A stretch of DNA of 64,000 nt from Lachnospiraceae bacterium JLR.KK008 (GTDB taxonomy: Bacteria > Bacillota > Clostridia > Lachnospirales > Lachnospiraceae): NCBI GenBank assembly GCA_037015955.1, contig CP143548.1, positions 3,094,001 to 3,158,000 of the forward strand, in the 5' to 3' direction. A program made the position numbers and the translations under genes. Shown piece after piece: positions 45,246-53,991 of this stretch. The notes under the pieces are model-generated. The model was not told the origin of the DNA and did no database searches. It saw nothing but the letters and a program-made list of their open reading frames with translations. How positions within the stretch are numbered: position 1 is the first letter of the stretch; each line of letters opens with the position of its first letter.

Positions 45246-45274
45246 ATATTACCTTATATAAATAAAAATTTCAA
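45246..45274 (-). promoter_or_regulatory. Promoter of dnaA
   Basis: On the minus strand, TTGAAA (45274-45269), a 17-base spacer and TAATAT (45251-45246). The DnaA boxes lie 20-50 bases upstream, so DnaA may control its own synthesis. Confidence 0.7.
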
Positions 45275-45293
45275 ATCTATATTTTTACACATG

Positions 45294-45325
45294 TTATCCA
45301 CACTTTATACACATTCTGTGGATAA
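45294..45325. promoter_or_regulatory. Origin of replication (oriC) core: DnaA-box cluster
   Basis: TTATCCACA (45294-45302, plus strand), TTATACACA (45305-45313, plus) and TGTGGATAA (45317-45325, the perfect box on the minus strand) within 32 bases. To the left, 45215-45292 is almost all A/T and a candidate unwinding element. The cluster lies between the divergent dnaA and rpmH genes, and gene direction and base skew reverse here. Confidence 0.88.
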
Positions 45326-45350
45326 TAAACACAGAATTGAAAAGATTGTC

Positions 45351-45379
45351 TTGACTTAAAACCTTTCTTCTTATATAAT
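45351..45379 (+). promoter_or_regulatory. Promoter of rpmH-rnpA
   Basis: TTGACT (45351-45356), a 17-base spacer and a consensus TATAAT (45374-45379); the ribosome site of rpmH follows 27 bases later. Confidence 0.87.
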
Positions 45380-45420
45380 TGTAACGATATTTTCCATAAG
45401 ATTAAAGGAGGTGTATCAAT

Positions 45421-45555
45421 ATGAAAATGACATTTCAGCCTAAGAAGAGACAGAGAGCAAAAGTTCATGGTTTTCGTTCCAGAATGAGCAGTCCGGGCGG
45501 AAGAAAAGTAATCGCTGCAAGAAGAGCAAAGGGAAGAAAGAGATTATCAGCATAG
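45421..45555 (+). CDS. rpmH: 50S ribosomal protein L34
   Basis: A 44-residue, strongly basic protein: [18 protein letters not shown], then the conserved [23 protein letters not shown]-type end. It is too short for most gene callers but its place between oriC and rnpA, the AAGGAGG site and the conservation leave no doubt. It is a structural protein of the large ribosomal subunit. Confidence 0.98.
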   Translation: MKMTFQPKKRQRAKVHGFRSRMSSPGGRKVIAARRAKGRKRLSA

Positions 45556-45579
45556 GCCGCAATTATGTGGCCTTTTTTT
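45555..45579 (+). terminator. Intrinsic terminator or attenuator between rpmH and rnpA
   Basis: Stem GGCCGC (45555-45560) with GTGGCC (45567-45572, one G-U pair), loop AATTAT, then T7. It begins in the last base of the rpmH stop codon. Read-through would be needed for rnpA, which has no promoter of its own in the 28 bases that follow, so it probably sets the L34 to RnpA ratio. Confidence 0.72.
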
Positions 45580-45607
45580 CTCTTTTCCTGGAAAAAGGCT
45601 TTTGTTT

Positions 45608-45946
45608 ATGGTATTTTCGGAATCTTTAAAGAAGAATAAGGATTTTCAGTCTGTATATAAAAATGGCAGATGTTTTGCCAATAAATATTTGGTAATGTAT
45701 ATTATGGAGAATGATCAAAGCAGAAACAGATTGGGAATATCAGTGAGCAAAAAGGTAGGAAACAGTGTTGTAAGACATCGTATTACAAGATTGATCCGTG
45801 AAAGTTACAGACTACACGAAAGCATATTTAATAGTGGTTTAGATATGGTAGTCATTGCAAGAGTCAGTGCAGCGGAAGTATCTTATCAGAAAATAGAAAG
45901 TGCTCTGCTGCATTTAGGCAGGCTTCATAAGATTTTACATGATTAA
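45608..45946 (+). CDS. rnpA: Ribonuclease P protein component
   Basis: Protein subunit of RNase P, which matures tRNA 5' ends. 112 residues from the ATG at 45608 (AAGG 9 bases upstream; a TTG two codons earlier is less likely). The family core [30 protein letters not shown] is present, with RHR where most have RNR. The end overlaps the yidD frame. Confidence 0.94.
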   Translation: MVFSESLKKNKDFQSVYKNGRCFANKYLVMYIMENDQSRNRLGISVSKKVGNSVVRHRITRLIRESYRLHESIFNSGLDMVVIARVSAAEVSYQKIESALLHLGRLHKILHD

Positions 45947-45962
45947 TATTCAAAGGGAACTT

Positions 45963-46193
45963 ATGAGGCGTTTGGAATTTATTATGAAAAAAATATTTAT
46001 TTTTATAATAAAATTTTATCAAAAGTACATTTCTCCGATGAAAAGAACGAGATGTCCTTATACTCCTTCCTGTTCTCAGTACGGTCTGGAAGCGATTGAA
46101 AAATATGGTGTGATTAAGGGCGGTTGGCTTGCTGTCTGGAGAATACTCAGATGTAATCCCTTTTCAAAAGGAGGATATGATCCTGTTCCTTAA
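45963..46193 (+). CDS. yidD: Membrane protein insertion efficiency factor YidD
   Basis: A small membrane-associated protein that assists YidC. Core [32 protein letters not shown] is the family signature. Three starts are possible; 45963 (76 residues) has AAAGGGA 5 bases before it, while 45984 gives the usual [15 protein letters not shown] opening. It is 33 bases upstream of yidC. Confidence 0.92.
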   Translation: MRRLEFIMKKIFIFIIKFYQKYISPMKRTRCPYTPSCSQYGLEAIEKYGVIKGGWLAVWRILRCNPFSKGGYDPVP

Positions 46194-46226
46194 GATGATA
46201 AGGAGATGTTTAAGGAGGACAAAAAA

Positions 46227-47513
46227 TTGTCAGGTGGTATTTTATTGACCCAGCAGTCGGGCATTTTAAGGCCAGTTGCCATTCTTTTGGGATATTTAAT
46301 GGATGGTATTTTTATTTTACTGGATAAAATGAGTATTCCCAATGTTGGTTTGGCTATTATTTTATTTACGATCGTGATTTATGCGTGTATGACACCACTT
46401 ACGATCAAGCAGCAGAAGTTTTCGAAACTTTCCGCAAAGATGAATCCTGAACTCCAGGCTATTCAAAAGAAATATAAGAACAAAAAAGATAATGAGTCAA
46501 TGATGGCGATGAATGAGGAGACGAAAGCTATCTATGATAAATACGGCGTTTCTCCTACAGGGAGTTGCCTTCAGCTTTTGATTCAGATGCCGATTCTTTT
46601 TGCTCTTTATCGTGTTATCTATTCGATGCCGGCTTATGTACAGCAGATCAAGGCAGCCTTTTTTCCTCTTGTGGACAAGCTGATTGCACAGGATGGCAGT
46701 ATGGAACTGATCCAGGGTTTTAAAAATGCCAATATGTATGCAAAGCAGTTTACCAATGAGGCTTTTTTGAATGGTACGACTTCTTATGTACAGAATACTT
46801 ATATTGATTGTCTGAATAAGGCTTCCACAGCCGAATGGCAGAGTATTGTGGATAAGTTCCCAAGTCTGTCAGCAGATGTGTCGAGTACGGTTGAAAAATT
46901 AAGCGAGTACAATAATTTTTTGGGAATGAATATTTCGGATTCTCCTTCTTTTATCGTGATGAATGCTTTTAAGTCCGGTGCTTATCTGATGATTATTGCG
47001 GCGCTTATGGTTCCTCTTCTGGCTGCGCTTACGCAGTGGGTTAATTTTAAGCTGATGCCCCAGCCGCAGACGGGAAGCAATAATGGTCAGGACAGTGTGG
47101 CTGCTTCGATGAAGACAATGAATATGATGATGCCTGTTATGTCAGCAGTTTTCTGCTTTACACTTCCGGCCGGTATGGGTATCTACTGGATTGCCGGCGC
47201 GATCGTCAGAAGTATTCAGCAGGTATTGATCAATAAGCATATTGATAAGATCGATATGGATGAAGTGATCAGAAAAAATGTGGAAAAACGTGAGAAAAAG
47301 ATGGAAAAGATGGGCGTTTCCGGGCAGCAGTTAAATGATTATGCCGGTATGAGTACGAGAAAGATGAACAGTTCGAAGTCGAAGTATACCGAAGCAGAGA
47401 AAGAAGAAATGCTCAGAAAAGCCAATGAATATTATTCCGGAAGTTTGAAACCAGGAAGTATTGCAGCAAAGGCAAATATGGTAAAAGAGTATAACGAGAA
47501 AAATAATAAGTAG
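46227..47513 (+). CDS. yidC: Membrane protein insertase YidC/SpoIIIJ
   Basis: Inserts proteins into the membrane. About 428 residues if started at TTG 46227, which has AAGGAGG 8 bases upstream; the ATG at 46206 abuts its AGGAG. The conserved helices are seen (NVGLAIILFTIVIYACMTPL; GSCLQLLIQMPILFALYRVIY; MMMPVMSAVFCFTLPAGMGIYW). No lipobox cysteine opens the protein. Between helices there is a long extracytoplasmic insert (about residues 140-245), larger than in Bacillus. The C-terminal 100 residues are basic and may touch the ribosome. Confidence 0.95.
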   Translation: MSGGILLTQQSGILRPVAILLGYLMDGIFILLDKMSIPNVGLAIILFTIVIYACMTPLTIKQQKFSKLSAKMNPELQAIQKKYKNKKDNESMMAMNEETKAIYDKYGVSPTGSCLQLLIQMPILFALYRVIYSMPAYVQQIKAAFFPLVDKLIAQDGSMELIQGFKNANMYAKQFTNEAFLNGTTSYVQNTYIDCLNKASTAEWQSIVDKFPSLSADVSSTVEKLSEYNNFLGMNISDSPSFIVMNAFKSGAYLMIIAALMVPLLAALTQWVNFKLMPQPQTGSNNGQDSVAASMKTMNMMMPVMSAVFCFTLPAGMGIYWIAGAIVRSIQQVLINKHIDKIDMDEVIRKNVEKREKKMEKMGVSGQQLNDYAGMSTRKMNSSKSKYTEAEKEEMLRKANEYYSGSLKPGSIAAKANMVKEYNEKNNK

Positions 47514-47525
47514 GAGGAAGCCATC

Positions 47526-48149
47526 ATGGATTTTATAGAAATAAGCGCTAAAACAGTGGATGATGCAATTACGGAAGCATGTCAGAAATTATCTGTTACA
47601 AGTAATAAGCTGGAATATGAAGTGATCGAAGAAGGTTCTGCCGGATTTTTGGGAATCGGCGCAAAACCGGCTGTGATTAAGGCAAAAGTGAAATCTTCCG
47701 TGCAGGATGTTGCAAAGACATTCTTGAATGACGTGTTTGAAGCTATGAATCTCACAGTTGTCATTACAATTAAATATGATGAACTTGACAATTTGATGGA
47801 TATTGATCTGAGCGGCGATGAAATGGGAGTTCTGATCGGAAAAAGAGGACAGACATTGGATTCGCTTCAGTATTTGACTTCTCTTGTTGTGAATAAAGAT
47901 GTGGAAAACTATATTCGTGTGAAGGTGGATACGGAGAATTACAGGAAGAGAAGAAAAGATACGCTGGAAAATCTTGCTAAAAATATTGCATTTAAAGTAA
48001 AGAGAACAAAACGTCCTGTATCTTTGGAGCCAATGAATCCATACGAGAGAAGGATCATTCATTCTGCGCTCCAGAATGACAGGTATGTAACGACACATAG
48101 TGAAGGGGATGAGCCTTTCCGCAGGGTAGTAGTTACATTGAAAAAGTAA
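47526..48149 (+). CDS. jag: RNA-binding protein Jag/KhpB
   Basis: A 207-residue protein: Jag_N domain (EISAKTVDDAITEACQKL), a type II KH domain with GKRGQTLDSLQYL and a C-terminal R3H domain (RRIIHSALQNDRYVTTHSEG). It binds small RNAs and affects cell division/elongation in other Firmicutes. It follows yidC by 12 bases. Confidence 0.95.
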   Translation: MDFIEISAKTVDDAITEACQKLSVTSNKLEYEVIEEGSAGFLGIGAKPAVIKAKVKSSVQDVAKTFLNDVFEAMNLTVVITIKYDELDNLMDIDLSGDEMGVLIGKRGQTLDSLQYLTSLVVNKDVENYIRVKVDTENYRKRRKDTLENLAKNIAFKVKRTKRPVSLEPMNPYERRIIHSALQNDRYVTTHSEGDEPFRRVVVTLKK

Positions 48150-48155
48150 TTGGGA

Positions 48156-48188
48156 AGGTGTATATCTTTTTTGATATACACCTTTTTG
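48156..48188 (+). terminator. Terminator after jag
   Basis: Perfect 12-base-pair stem AAGGTGTATATC (48156-48167) with 48174-48185, 6-base loop, then a T5 run. Confidence 0.88.
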
Positions 48189-48225
48189 TTTTTATGTCTG
48201 GGCCAGGATGAAGTTTGGAGGAATT

Positions 48226-49608
48226 ATGAGGACAGAGACGATCACTGCAGTTGCAACTGCCATGTCGCAGTCAGGTATCAGTATTATCAGAATCAGTGGA
48301 GAGGAAGCGGTTTCGGTTGCAGATCATATATTTCGGACAAAGAGTAAAAAATCTATTCTGAAGGAAGCGGATAGTCATACGATTCATTATGGTTTTATTT
48401 ATGACGGCGATGAGATTGTCGATGAGGTGATGGTTTCTCTGATGAGGGCGCCCCGAAGTTATACGATGGAAGATACGGTTGAGATCAACTGTCATGGCGG
48501 TGTTTTTATTACGGAGCGTATTTTGGAGCTTGTATTAAAACATGGGGCAAGACTTGCCGAACCAGGAGAGTTTACGAAGCGTGCTTTTCTGAATGGAAGA
48601 ATTGATCTCTCAAAGGCGGAGGCAGTCATGGATGTGATTCATTCTTCGAATGATTTTGCATTGAAGTCTTCTATCAGTCAGCTTCGGGGATCTGTCTCTG
48701 CAGTTATCAGACAATTAAGGGAAACAATTATTTTTGAGATTGCATTGATTGAATCTGCACTTGATGATCCGGAACATATCAGTTTGGATGGATATGAAGA
48801 ACGATTGTCAGTAATATTGCAAAAATTAATTTTAAAATTAAAAAATTTGCTGGATTGTGCGGATAATGGTAGAATAATAAAAGAAGGCATTAAAACAGTA
48901 ATACTTGGAAAACCAAATGTCGGAAAATCTTCTCTGTTGAATCTGCTTGCAGGGGAGGAGAAGGCGATTGTCACGCATATTGCGGGTACGACGAGAGATA
49001 CACTGGAGGAATCAATAAAAATAAAAGGAATTGGACTGCGTATTATGGATACGGCAGGGATTCGTTCTACGAATGATCTTGTAGAGAAGATTGGTGTGGA
49101 ACGGGCAATTCAATTTGCATTAAATGCTGATTTAATTTTATATATTATTGATTCTTCGGTTCCATTTGATGAAAATGATGTCTCTATTTTTTCGTTTGTA
49201 AAAGATAAAAATACGATTATACTTTTGAACAAAACAGATCTTCCTGCCGTTGTGACAGAAGATATAATAAGAGAGAAGTTAGGAGAAGATTTTCCGATTA
49301 TAAAAATATCTGCGGTTGAAAACACAGGGATTGATGAATTGGAAGAGATGATATGGAAGCTGTTTTTCAGGGGAAAGATTTCATTTGAGAATGAGATTTA
49401 TATTACAAATACGAGACATAAAGAGGCGATCAGGGAAGCCTACGAAAGTCTCCTGATGGTGGAGAGAAGTATCTCTCTTCATATGCCGGAAGATTTTTAT
49501 TCGATTGATCTGATGAATGCCTATGCTTCTCTTGGACGAGTGATTGGAGAAGAAGTGGAAGAAGATCTTGTAAATGAGATTTTTTCAAAATTTTGTATGG
49601 GGAAATAA
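48226..49608 (+). CDS. mnmE: tRNA modification GTPase MnmE
   Basis: With MnmG installs carboxymethylaminomethyl groups on wobble U34 of tRNA. 460 residues from the ATG at 48226 (GGAGG 5 bases upstream): N-terminal tetrahydrofolate-binding domain, G domain with LGKPNVGKSSLLN, DTAG and NKTD, and the C-terminal CMGK motif with the catalytic cysteine. No promoter is evident between the jag terminator and this gene. Confidence 0.97.
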   Translation: MRTETITAVATAMSQSGISIIRISGEEAVSVADHIFRTKSKKSILKEADSHTIHYGFIYDGDEIVDEVMVSLMRAPRSYTMEDTVEINCHGGVFITERILELVLKHGARLAEPGEFTKRAFLNGRIDLSKAEAVMDVIHSSNDFALKSSISQLRGSVSAVIRQLRETIIFEIALIESALDDPEHISLDGYEERLSVILQKLILKLKNLLDCADNGRIIKEGIKTVILGKPNVGKSSLLNLLAGEEKAIVTHIAGTTRDTLEESIKIKGIGLRIMDTAGIRSTNDLVEKIGVERAIQFALNADLILYIIDSSVPFDENDVSIFSFVKDKNTIILLNKTDLPAVVTEDIIREKLGEDFPIIKISAVENTGIDELEEMIWKLFFRGKISFENEIYITNTRHKEAIREAYESLLMVERSISLHMPEDFYSIDLMNAYASLGRVIGEEVEEDLVNEIFSKFCMGK

Positions 49609-49623
49609 AGGAGTTTACGGTAG

Positions 49624-51540
49624 ATGCCTGAAGTGAGAATAAAAACAGATGTGTGTGTAGTTGGCGCAGGCCATGCAGGTTGTGAAGCGGCGCTTGCCTG
49701 TGCGCGGCTTGGTATGGATACGGTTATTTTTACGGTCAGCGTAGATAGTATTGCACTTATGCCCTGTAATCCCAATGTGGGAGGTTCATCGAAAGGGCAT
49801 CTCGTGAGAGAATTGGATGCGCTCGGCGGAGAGATGGGAAAGAATATTGACAAGACGTTTATTCAGTCAAAGATGCTCAATATTTCAAAAGGACCCGCGG
49901 TTCATTCTCTTCGTGCGCAGGCAGATAAGGCAGATTATACCCGGGAGATGCGCAGAGTAATCGAAAACCAGGAACATCTGATTGTAAAGCAGGCTGAAGT
50001 ATGTGAAATTTTATCGGAGGATTGCGATGATCCTGCCGGTATTGTCGTAAAGAGAGTGACAGGTGTGAAAACAAGTACCGGTATTGTTTATGAAAGTAAG
50101 GCTGTCATTCTCTGTACGGGTACTTATCTGAATGCCAGATGTCTCTGTGGGGAATCAATCACTTATACCGGACCGAATGGTCTGCAGCCGGCCAATTTTC
50201 TGACAGATTCCATGGAAAAACTTGGGATTGAGATGCGACGTTTTAAGACAGGAACACCGGCGAGAATGGATAGAAGATCTCTTGACTTTACTAAAATGGA
50301 AGAACAGTTTGGAGATGAAAGAGTCGTCCCTTTTTCTTTTTCTACAAAGGAAGAAGATGTTCAGATTGATCAGGTTTCCTGTTATCTTACTTATACGAAT
50401 GCAAAGACACATGAGATTATTCGGGCGAATCTGGATCGTTCACCGATTTATGCCGGAATTATTGAGGGGGTAGGACCGAGATATTGTCCTTCTATAGAAG
50501 ATAAAGTTGTTAAATTTTCCGATAAAGAAAGACATCAGGTGTTTATAGAACCGGAAGGGATACATACGAATGAAATGTACGTAGGAGGAATGTCTTCCTC
50601 TCTTCCGGAAGATGTGCAGCTTGCCATGTATCAGACTGTGCCTGGTCTGGAGCATTGTCGGATTGTCAGAAATGCTTATGCGATCGAATATGATTGTATC
50701 AATGCAGTGCAGTTAAAGTCTTCGTTGGAATTTAAGAAGATAAAGGGACTTTTTGGAGCTGGACAGTTGAATGGAAGCAGCGGATATGAGGAAGCAGCCG
50801 CTCAGGGATTGATTGCGGGAATTAATGCTGTGATGGGGATCAAGGGTAGAGAACCTTTGATTTTAGACAGATCGGAAGCATATATTGGTGTATTGATTGA
50901 TGATCTTGTTACGAAGGAGACACCAGAGCCATATCGGATGATGACTTCAAGAGCCGAATATCGTCTTTTGCTCCGTCAGGATAATGCCGATTTGCGGCTG
51001 AGAAAAAAGGGATATGAAGTAGGTTTGATTACGGAAGAACAGTATCAGAACATATGTTTGAAAGAATCTATGATTTCAAATGAGATCGAGAGATTGAAAA
51101 CTACTTCTGTCGGTGCGTCTTCTGACATACAGAAATTTCTACGAGATCATGGAAGCGCTGAGCTCAGGACTGGTACCTGTTTGTCGGAATTGATGTGCAG
51201 GCCGGAATTATCTTATGATTTGTTACAGGAGATTGATCATAAACGGAAACCTTTGCCGAAGAGCGTAATTGAGCAGGTGGAGATTGAAATCAAATATGAA
51301 GGATATATTTCCAGGCAGCTTCGTCAGGTAGAGCAGTTCAAAAAAATGGAGAAGAAGAGGATTCCCGAGGTTTTGGATTACGATGATGTTCCCAGTCTCC
51401 GGATTGAGGCGAGACAGAAGTTGATTGCTTACCGTCCATCTTCCGTTGGACAGGCTTCGAGAATATCTGGAGTATCTCCTGCAGATATATCCGTGTTATT
51501 GATATATTTGGAGCATTATAATAAATACAGAGGAGTTTAG
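49624..51540 (+). CDS. mnmG: tRNA uridine-5-carboxymethylaminomethyl synthesis enzyme MnmG
   Basis: FAD/NADH partner of MnmE. 638 residues with the dinucleotide loop [19 protein letters not shown] at the N-terminus, [22 protein letters not shown], and the conserved [21 protein letters not shown]. It follows mnmE by 15 bases. Confidence 0.97.
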   Translation: MPEVRIKTDVCVVGAGHAGCEAALACARLGMDTVIFTVSVDSIALMPCNPNVGGSSKGHLVRELDALGGEMGKNIDKTFIQSKMLNISKGPAVHSLRAQADKADYTREMRRVIENQEHLIVKQAEVCEILSEDCDDPAGIVVKRVTGVKTSTGIVYESKAVILCTGTYLNARCLCGESITYTGPNGLQPANFLTDSMEKLGIEMRRFKTGTPARMDRRSLDFTKMEEQFGDERVVPFSFSTKEEDVQIDQVSCYLTYTNAKTHEIIRANLDRSPIYAGIIEGVGPRYCPSIEDKVVKFSDKERHQVFIEPEGIHTNEMYVGGMSSSLPEDVQLAMYQTVPGLEHCRIVRNAYAIEYDCINAVQLKSSLEFKKIKGLFGAGQLNGSSGYEEAAAQGLIAGINAVMGIKGREPLILDRSEAYIGVLIDDLVTKETPEPYRMMTSRAEYRLLLRQDNADLRLRKKGYEVGLITEEQYQNICLKESMISNEIERLKTTSVGASSDIQKFLRDHGSAELRTGTCLSELMCRPELSYDLLQEIDHKRKPLPKSVIEQVEIEIKYEGYISRQLRQVEQFKKMEKKRIPEVLDYDDVPSLRIEARQKLIAYRPSSVGQASRISGVSPADISVLLIYLEHYNKYRGV

Positions 51541-51549
51541 AAATAGCAG

Positions 51550-52299
51550 ATGGTGACAGAGGATACAATTTTATTGGAGAAGTATGAGACGAGTTATTTT
51601 GTCGAAGATTTGCAGGAATTGTCGCTTACCTTAGATAAACGACAAATATGTCAGTTTTTAAAGTATTATAATCTTCTTGTTGAATGGAATTCGTTTATGA
51701 ATTTAACAGGGATTACGGAATATCCGGAAGTCATTAAGAAACATTTTATTGACAGTCTTTCCGTTGTCAAATGTATTGATCTTTTAAAAATAAATTCGGT
51801 CATTGATATTGGTACAGGAGCGGGTTTTCCAGGAATTCCTTTGAAGATTGTATTTCCTCATTTGAAAATTACACTGTTGGATTCTTTACAGAAGAGAATT
51901 CGTTTTCTTGATGAAGTGATCGGAGAATTGGAACTTTCCGGGATTGAGACGATACACGGAAGAGCGGAAGAGTTTGCAAAGCCGGATAAATTACGGGCAA
52001 AGTATGATTTGTCTGTTTCAAGGGCAGTAGCAAATTTATCTACACTCTCAGAATACTGTATTCCTTTTGTTAAAAAAGATGGTTTCTTTCTGTCTTATAA
52101 ATCCGAGAAAATTTCGGAGGAGTTATCAATGGCAGAGCGGGCGATCCATGTATTAGGAGGTGAATTGATGGACAGAGTAGATTTTACGCTTCCTCGTACA
52201 GATATGAAACGAACGATTCTTCTTATAAAAAAAGTAAAGGAAACTCCGCTTAAGTTTCCACGTAAGTCGGGGCTTCCTTCAAAAGAACCGATTCATTAA
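51550..52299 (+). CDS. rsmG: 16S rRNA (guanine527-N7)-methyltransferase
   Basis: Methylates G527 in 16S rRNA; its loss gives low-level streptomycin resistance in other bacteria. 249 residues with SAM loop VIDIGTGAGFPGIPLKI and the FLSYKSEKISEE region. Ends 4 bases inside the convergent hydrolase gene. Confidence 0.95.
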   Translation: MVTEDTILLEKYETSYFVEDLQELSLTLDKRQICQFLKYYNLLVEWNSFMNLTGITEYPEVIKKHFIDSLSVVKCIDLLKINSVIDIGTGAGFPGIPLKIVFPHLKITLLDSLQKRIRFLDEVIGELELSGIETIHGRAEEFAKPDKLRAKYDLSVSRAVANLSTLSEYCIPFVKKDGFFLSYKSEKISEELSMAERAIHVLGGELMDRVDFTLPRTDMKRTILLIKKVKETPLKFPRKSGLPSKEPIH

Positions 52300-53243
52300 T
52301 TTAAAAATATATCAAGTTGATTTATTACTTTTTGTGGTGCTTCCAAATGGGGATACTGTTTTGTGTCAGAGATATAAATGGTTTCAATGGAATTATTATA
52401 GGATAAATAACTTTTTACTATTGATTCGCTCTCCTTTTTTTCTTTGCCCGCAATAATAAATATACTGTGATTGATTTCTTTTAATGAGTGTAAAATATTG
52501 AGATTCATATATCTTCCAATATAACTGGAAAATGAATATTTTGAATTATAATCATTGATATGACTGGATTCTATATAGGCCATAATTTCTTCTTTTTCAA
52601 TTCGGTCAGCATTGGCATAATAGTATTTACGGAATAATTTTTTGTAAGAATATTTGGAAGTAATTATATTGTAAATGAAAGTTCCCAGTATTGGGGTGTC
52701 TATGATTATTTTAAGTGCCTTTGTTTTTTTGGAAGGTATTAAGTGAAACTGATACAGGCTTTGAGGATTAATGAAGAACAGTTTATTAAATACTTCCGGG
52801 TTGTTGTGGCATGTCATGACTACAAGTGAAGAGGAGTCTCCTGTTGCTATGACATTTGTTTTTCTTCCAATGACAGTCTTTATAAAATCCGTAATTAATT
52901 GCACATATAGAAAACTGGTGTAAGTGATATTTGGTTTATCAGAGAGTCCATAGCCAAGCATATCGATACAGTAGACTTCATATTGTTTAGAAAGTTGGTC
53001 GATTATTTTATGAAATTCATAACCAGAGCTTCCAACCGTAAGGTCATGGATCAAAAGAAGTGGTGTACCGTTTCCTCTTTTGGTATAACGAATTTTCCCA
53101 AATCGCCATTCATAGTATTGATTGTATGTGCTGCTTAATATTTCTCTGGCAGTGGATGCAGAATATTGTATTTTGTTTATAATATGGATTGCCGTAGTGA
53201 TAGTACTGGCAATTATGGCGATTTTATTACTATTTTTATTCAT
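52296..53243 (-). CDS. Alpha/beta-hydrolase, membrane-anchored
   Basis: A 315-residue protein with an N-terminal hydrophobic segment (about 7-25, probable anchor), then an alpha/beta-hydrolase fold: oxyanion strand PLLLIHDLTVGSSG, nucleophile elbow ATGDSSSLVV (GDSSS rather than the common GxSxG) and a C-terminal histidine in YPHLEAP. The acid residue is not clear (IIAGKEKKESE region). Substrate unknown. It is the only minus-strand gene in the origin-right cluster before 62 kb, set between rsmG and the two-component genes; rich in Ile, Asn, Lys and Tyr. Confidence 0.75.
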   Translation of the reverse strand: MNKNSNKIAIIASTITTAIHIINKIQYSASTAREILSSTYNQYYEWRFGKIRYTKRGNGTPLLLIHDLTVGSSGYEFHKIIDQLSKQYEVYCIDMLGYGLSDKPNITYTSFLYVQLITDFIKTVIGRKTNVIATGDSSSLVVMTCHNNPEVFNKLFFINPQSLYQFHLIPSKKTKALKIIIDTPILGTFIYNIITSKYSYKKLFRKYYYANADRIEKEEIMAYIESSHINDYNSKYSFSSYIGRYMNLNILHSLKEINHSIFIIAGKEKKESESIVKSYLSYNNSIETIYISDTKQYPHLEAPQKVINQLDIFLN

Positions 53244-53339
53244 GGCAAACCTCTTTTTTTATTTTATTATATAAGAAAAGCGGAGAGGTTACAAGAAAGA
53301 AATTTTTTATAAAATTAATAATATTTAAAGGGAGATATT

Positions 53340-53987
53340 ATGACAGACAGAGAGAAAAAATTGGCTTTTGATATTCAAGAGCTGGACAGAAAAAGGATAG
53401 CGAGAGAAATTCATGATGTACCGCTTCAAAATTTGACACATGTTGTGCACAATCTTGAGTTGGCGTCTCTTTATATGGATAAAGATATTGTGCAGGCAAA
53501 ACTGGAAATTGCTTCAATCACAAAAAATATAAATGATACGATCCAGGAGATCAGGGATATTATCTATGACCTTCGACCGATGATCTTTGATGATCTTGGT
53601 TTGCGGGAAGCAATCGAAAGACATCTTGCCAGAATTAAAGAAATATCGGATATGGTTATTTTATCGGAAATTGATGAGATAGATCTGAATAAGTCTGATA
53701 GTCTTACTATTTTTCGAATTATCCAGGAGTCAGTAAACAATGCCTGTAAACATTCTCAAGGAAGAAATTTAAAAGTATTATTAAAGAATAATCCGGAATA
53801 CATAGAAATTTATGTAGAGGATGATGGTGTCGGTTTTGATCTGGAGCAATATAAAATAAGTAATAGAAATTTCGGGCTGATCGTATTAAAGGACAGGGTA
53901 GAATCTATATCAGGAAAAATGAGGATTACATCACTTCCTGGAATAGGGACGAAAGTTCATGTCATTATATTAAAAAAGAAAGGATGA
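53340..53987 (+). CDS. Soluble sensor histidine kinase, DegS/NarL type (HisKA_3)
   Basis: A 215-residue cytosolic kinase with almost no sensor domain. The H-box REIHDVPLQNLTHVVH carries the phosphoaccepting His25, followed by the dimerisation helices with EIRDIIYDLRPMIFDDLGL, and a HATPase with N-box QESVNNACKH and G-box VEDDGVGFD. It has no membrane segment, so the signal must be cytosolic or come from a partner. GGGAGA precedes the ATG. The response regulator follows 4 bases later. Confidence 0.92.
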   Translation: MTDREKKLAFDIQELDRKRIAREIHDVPLQNLTHVVHNLELASLYMDKDIVQAKLEIASITKNINDTIQEIRDIIYDLRPMIFDDLGLREAIERHLARIKEISDMVILSEIDEIDLNKSDSLTIFRIIQESVNNACKHSQGRNLKVLLKNNPEYIEIYVEDDGVGFDLEQYKISNRNFGLIVLKDRVESISGKMRITSLPGIGTKVHVIILKKKG

Positions 53988-53991
53988 AGAA

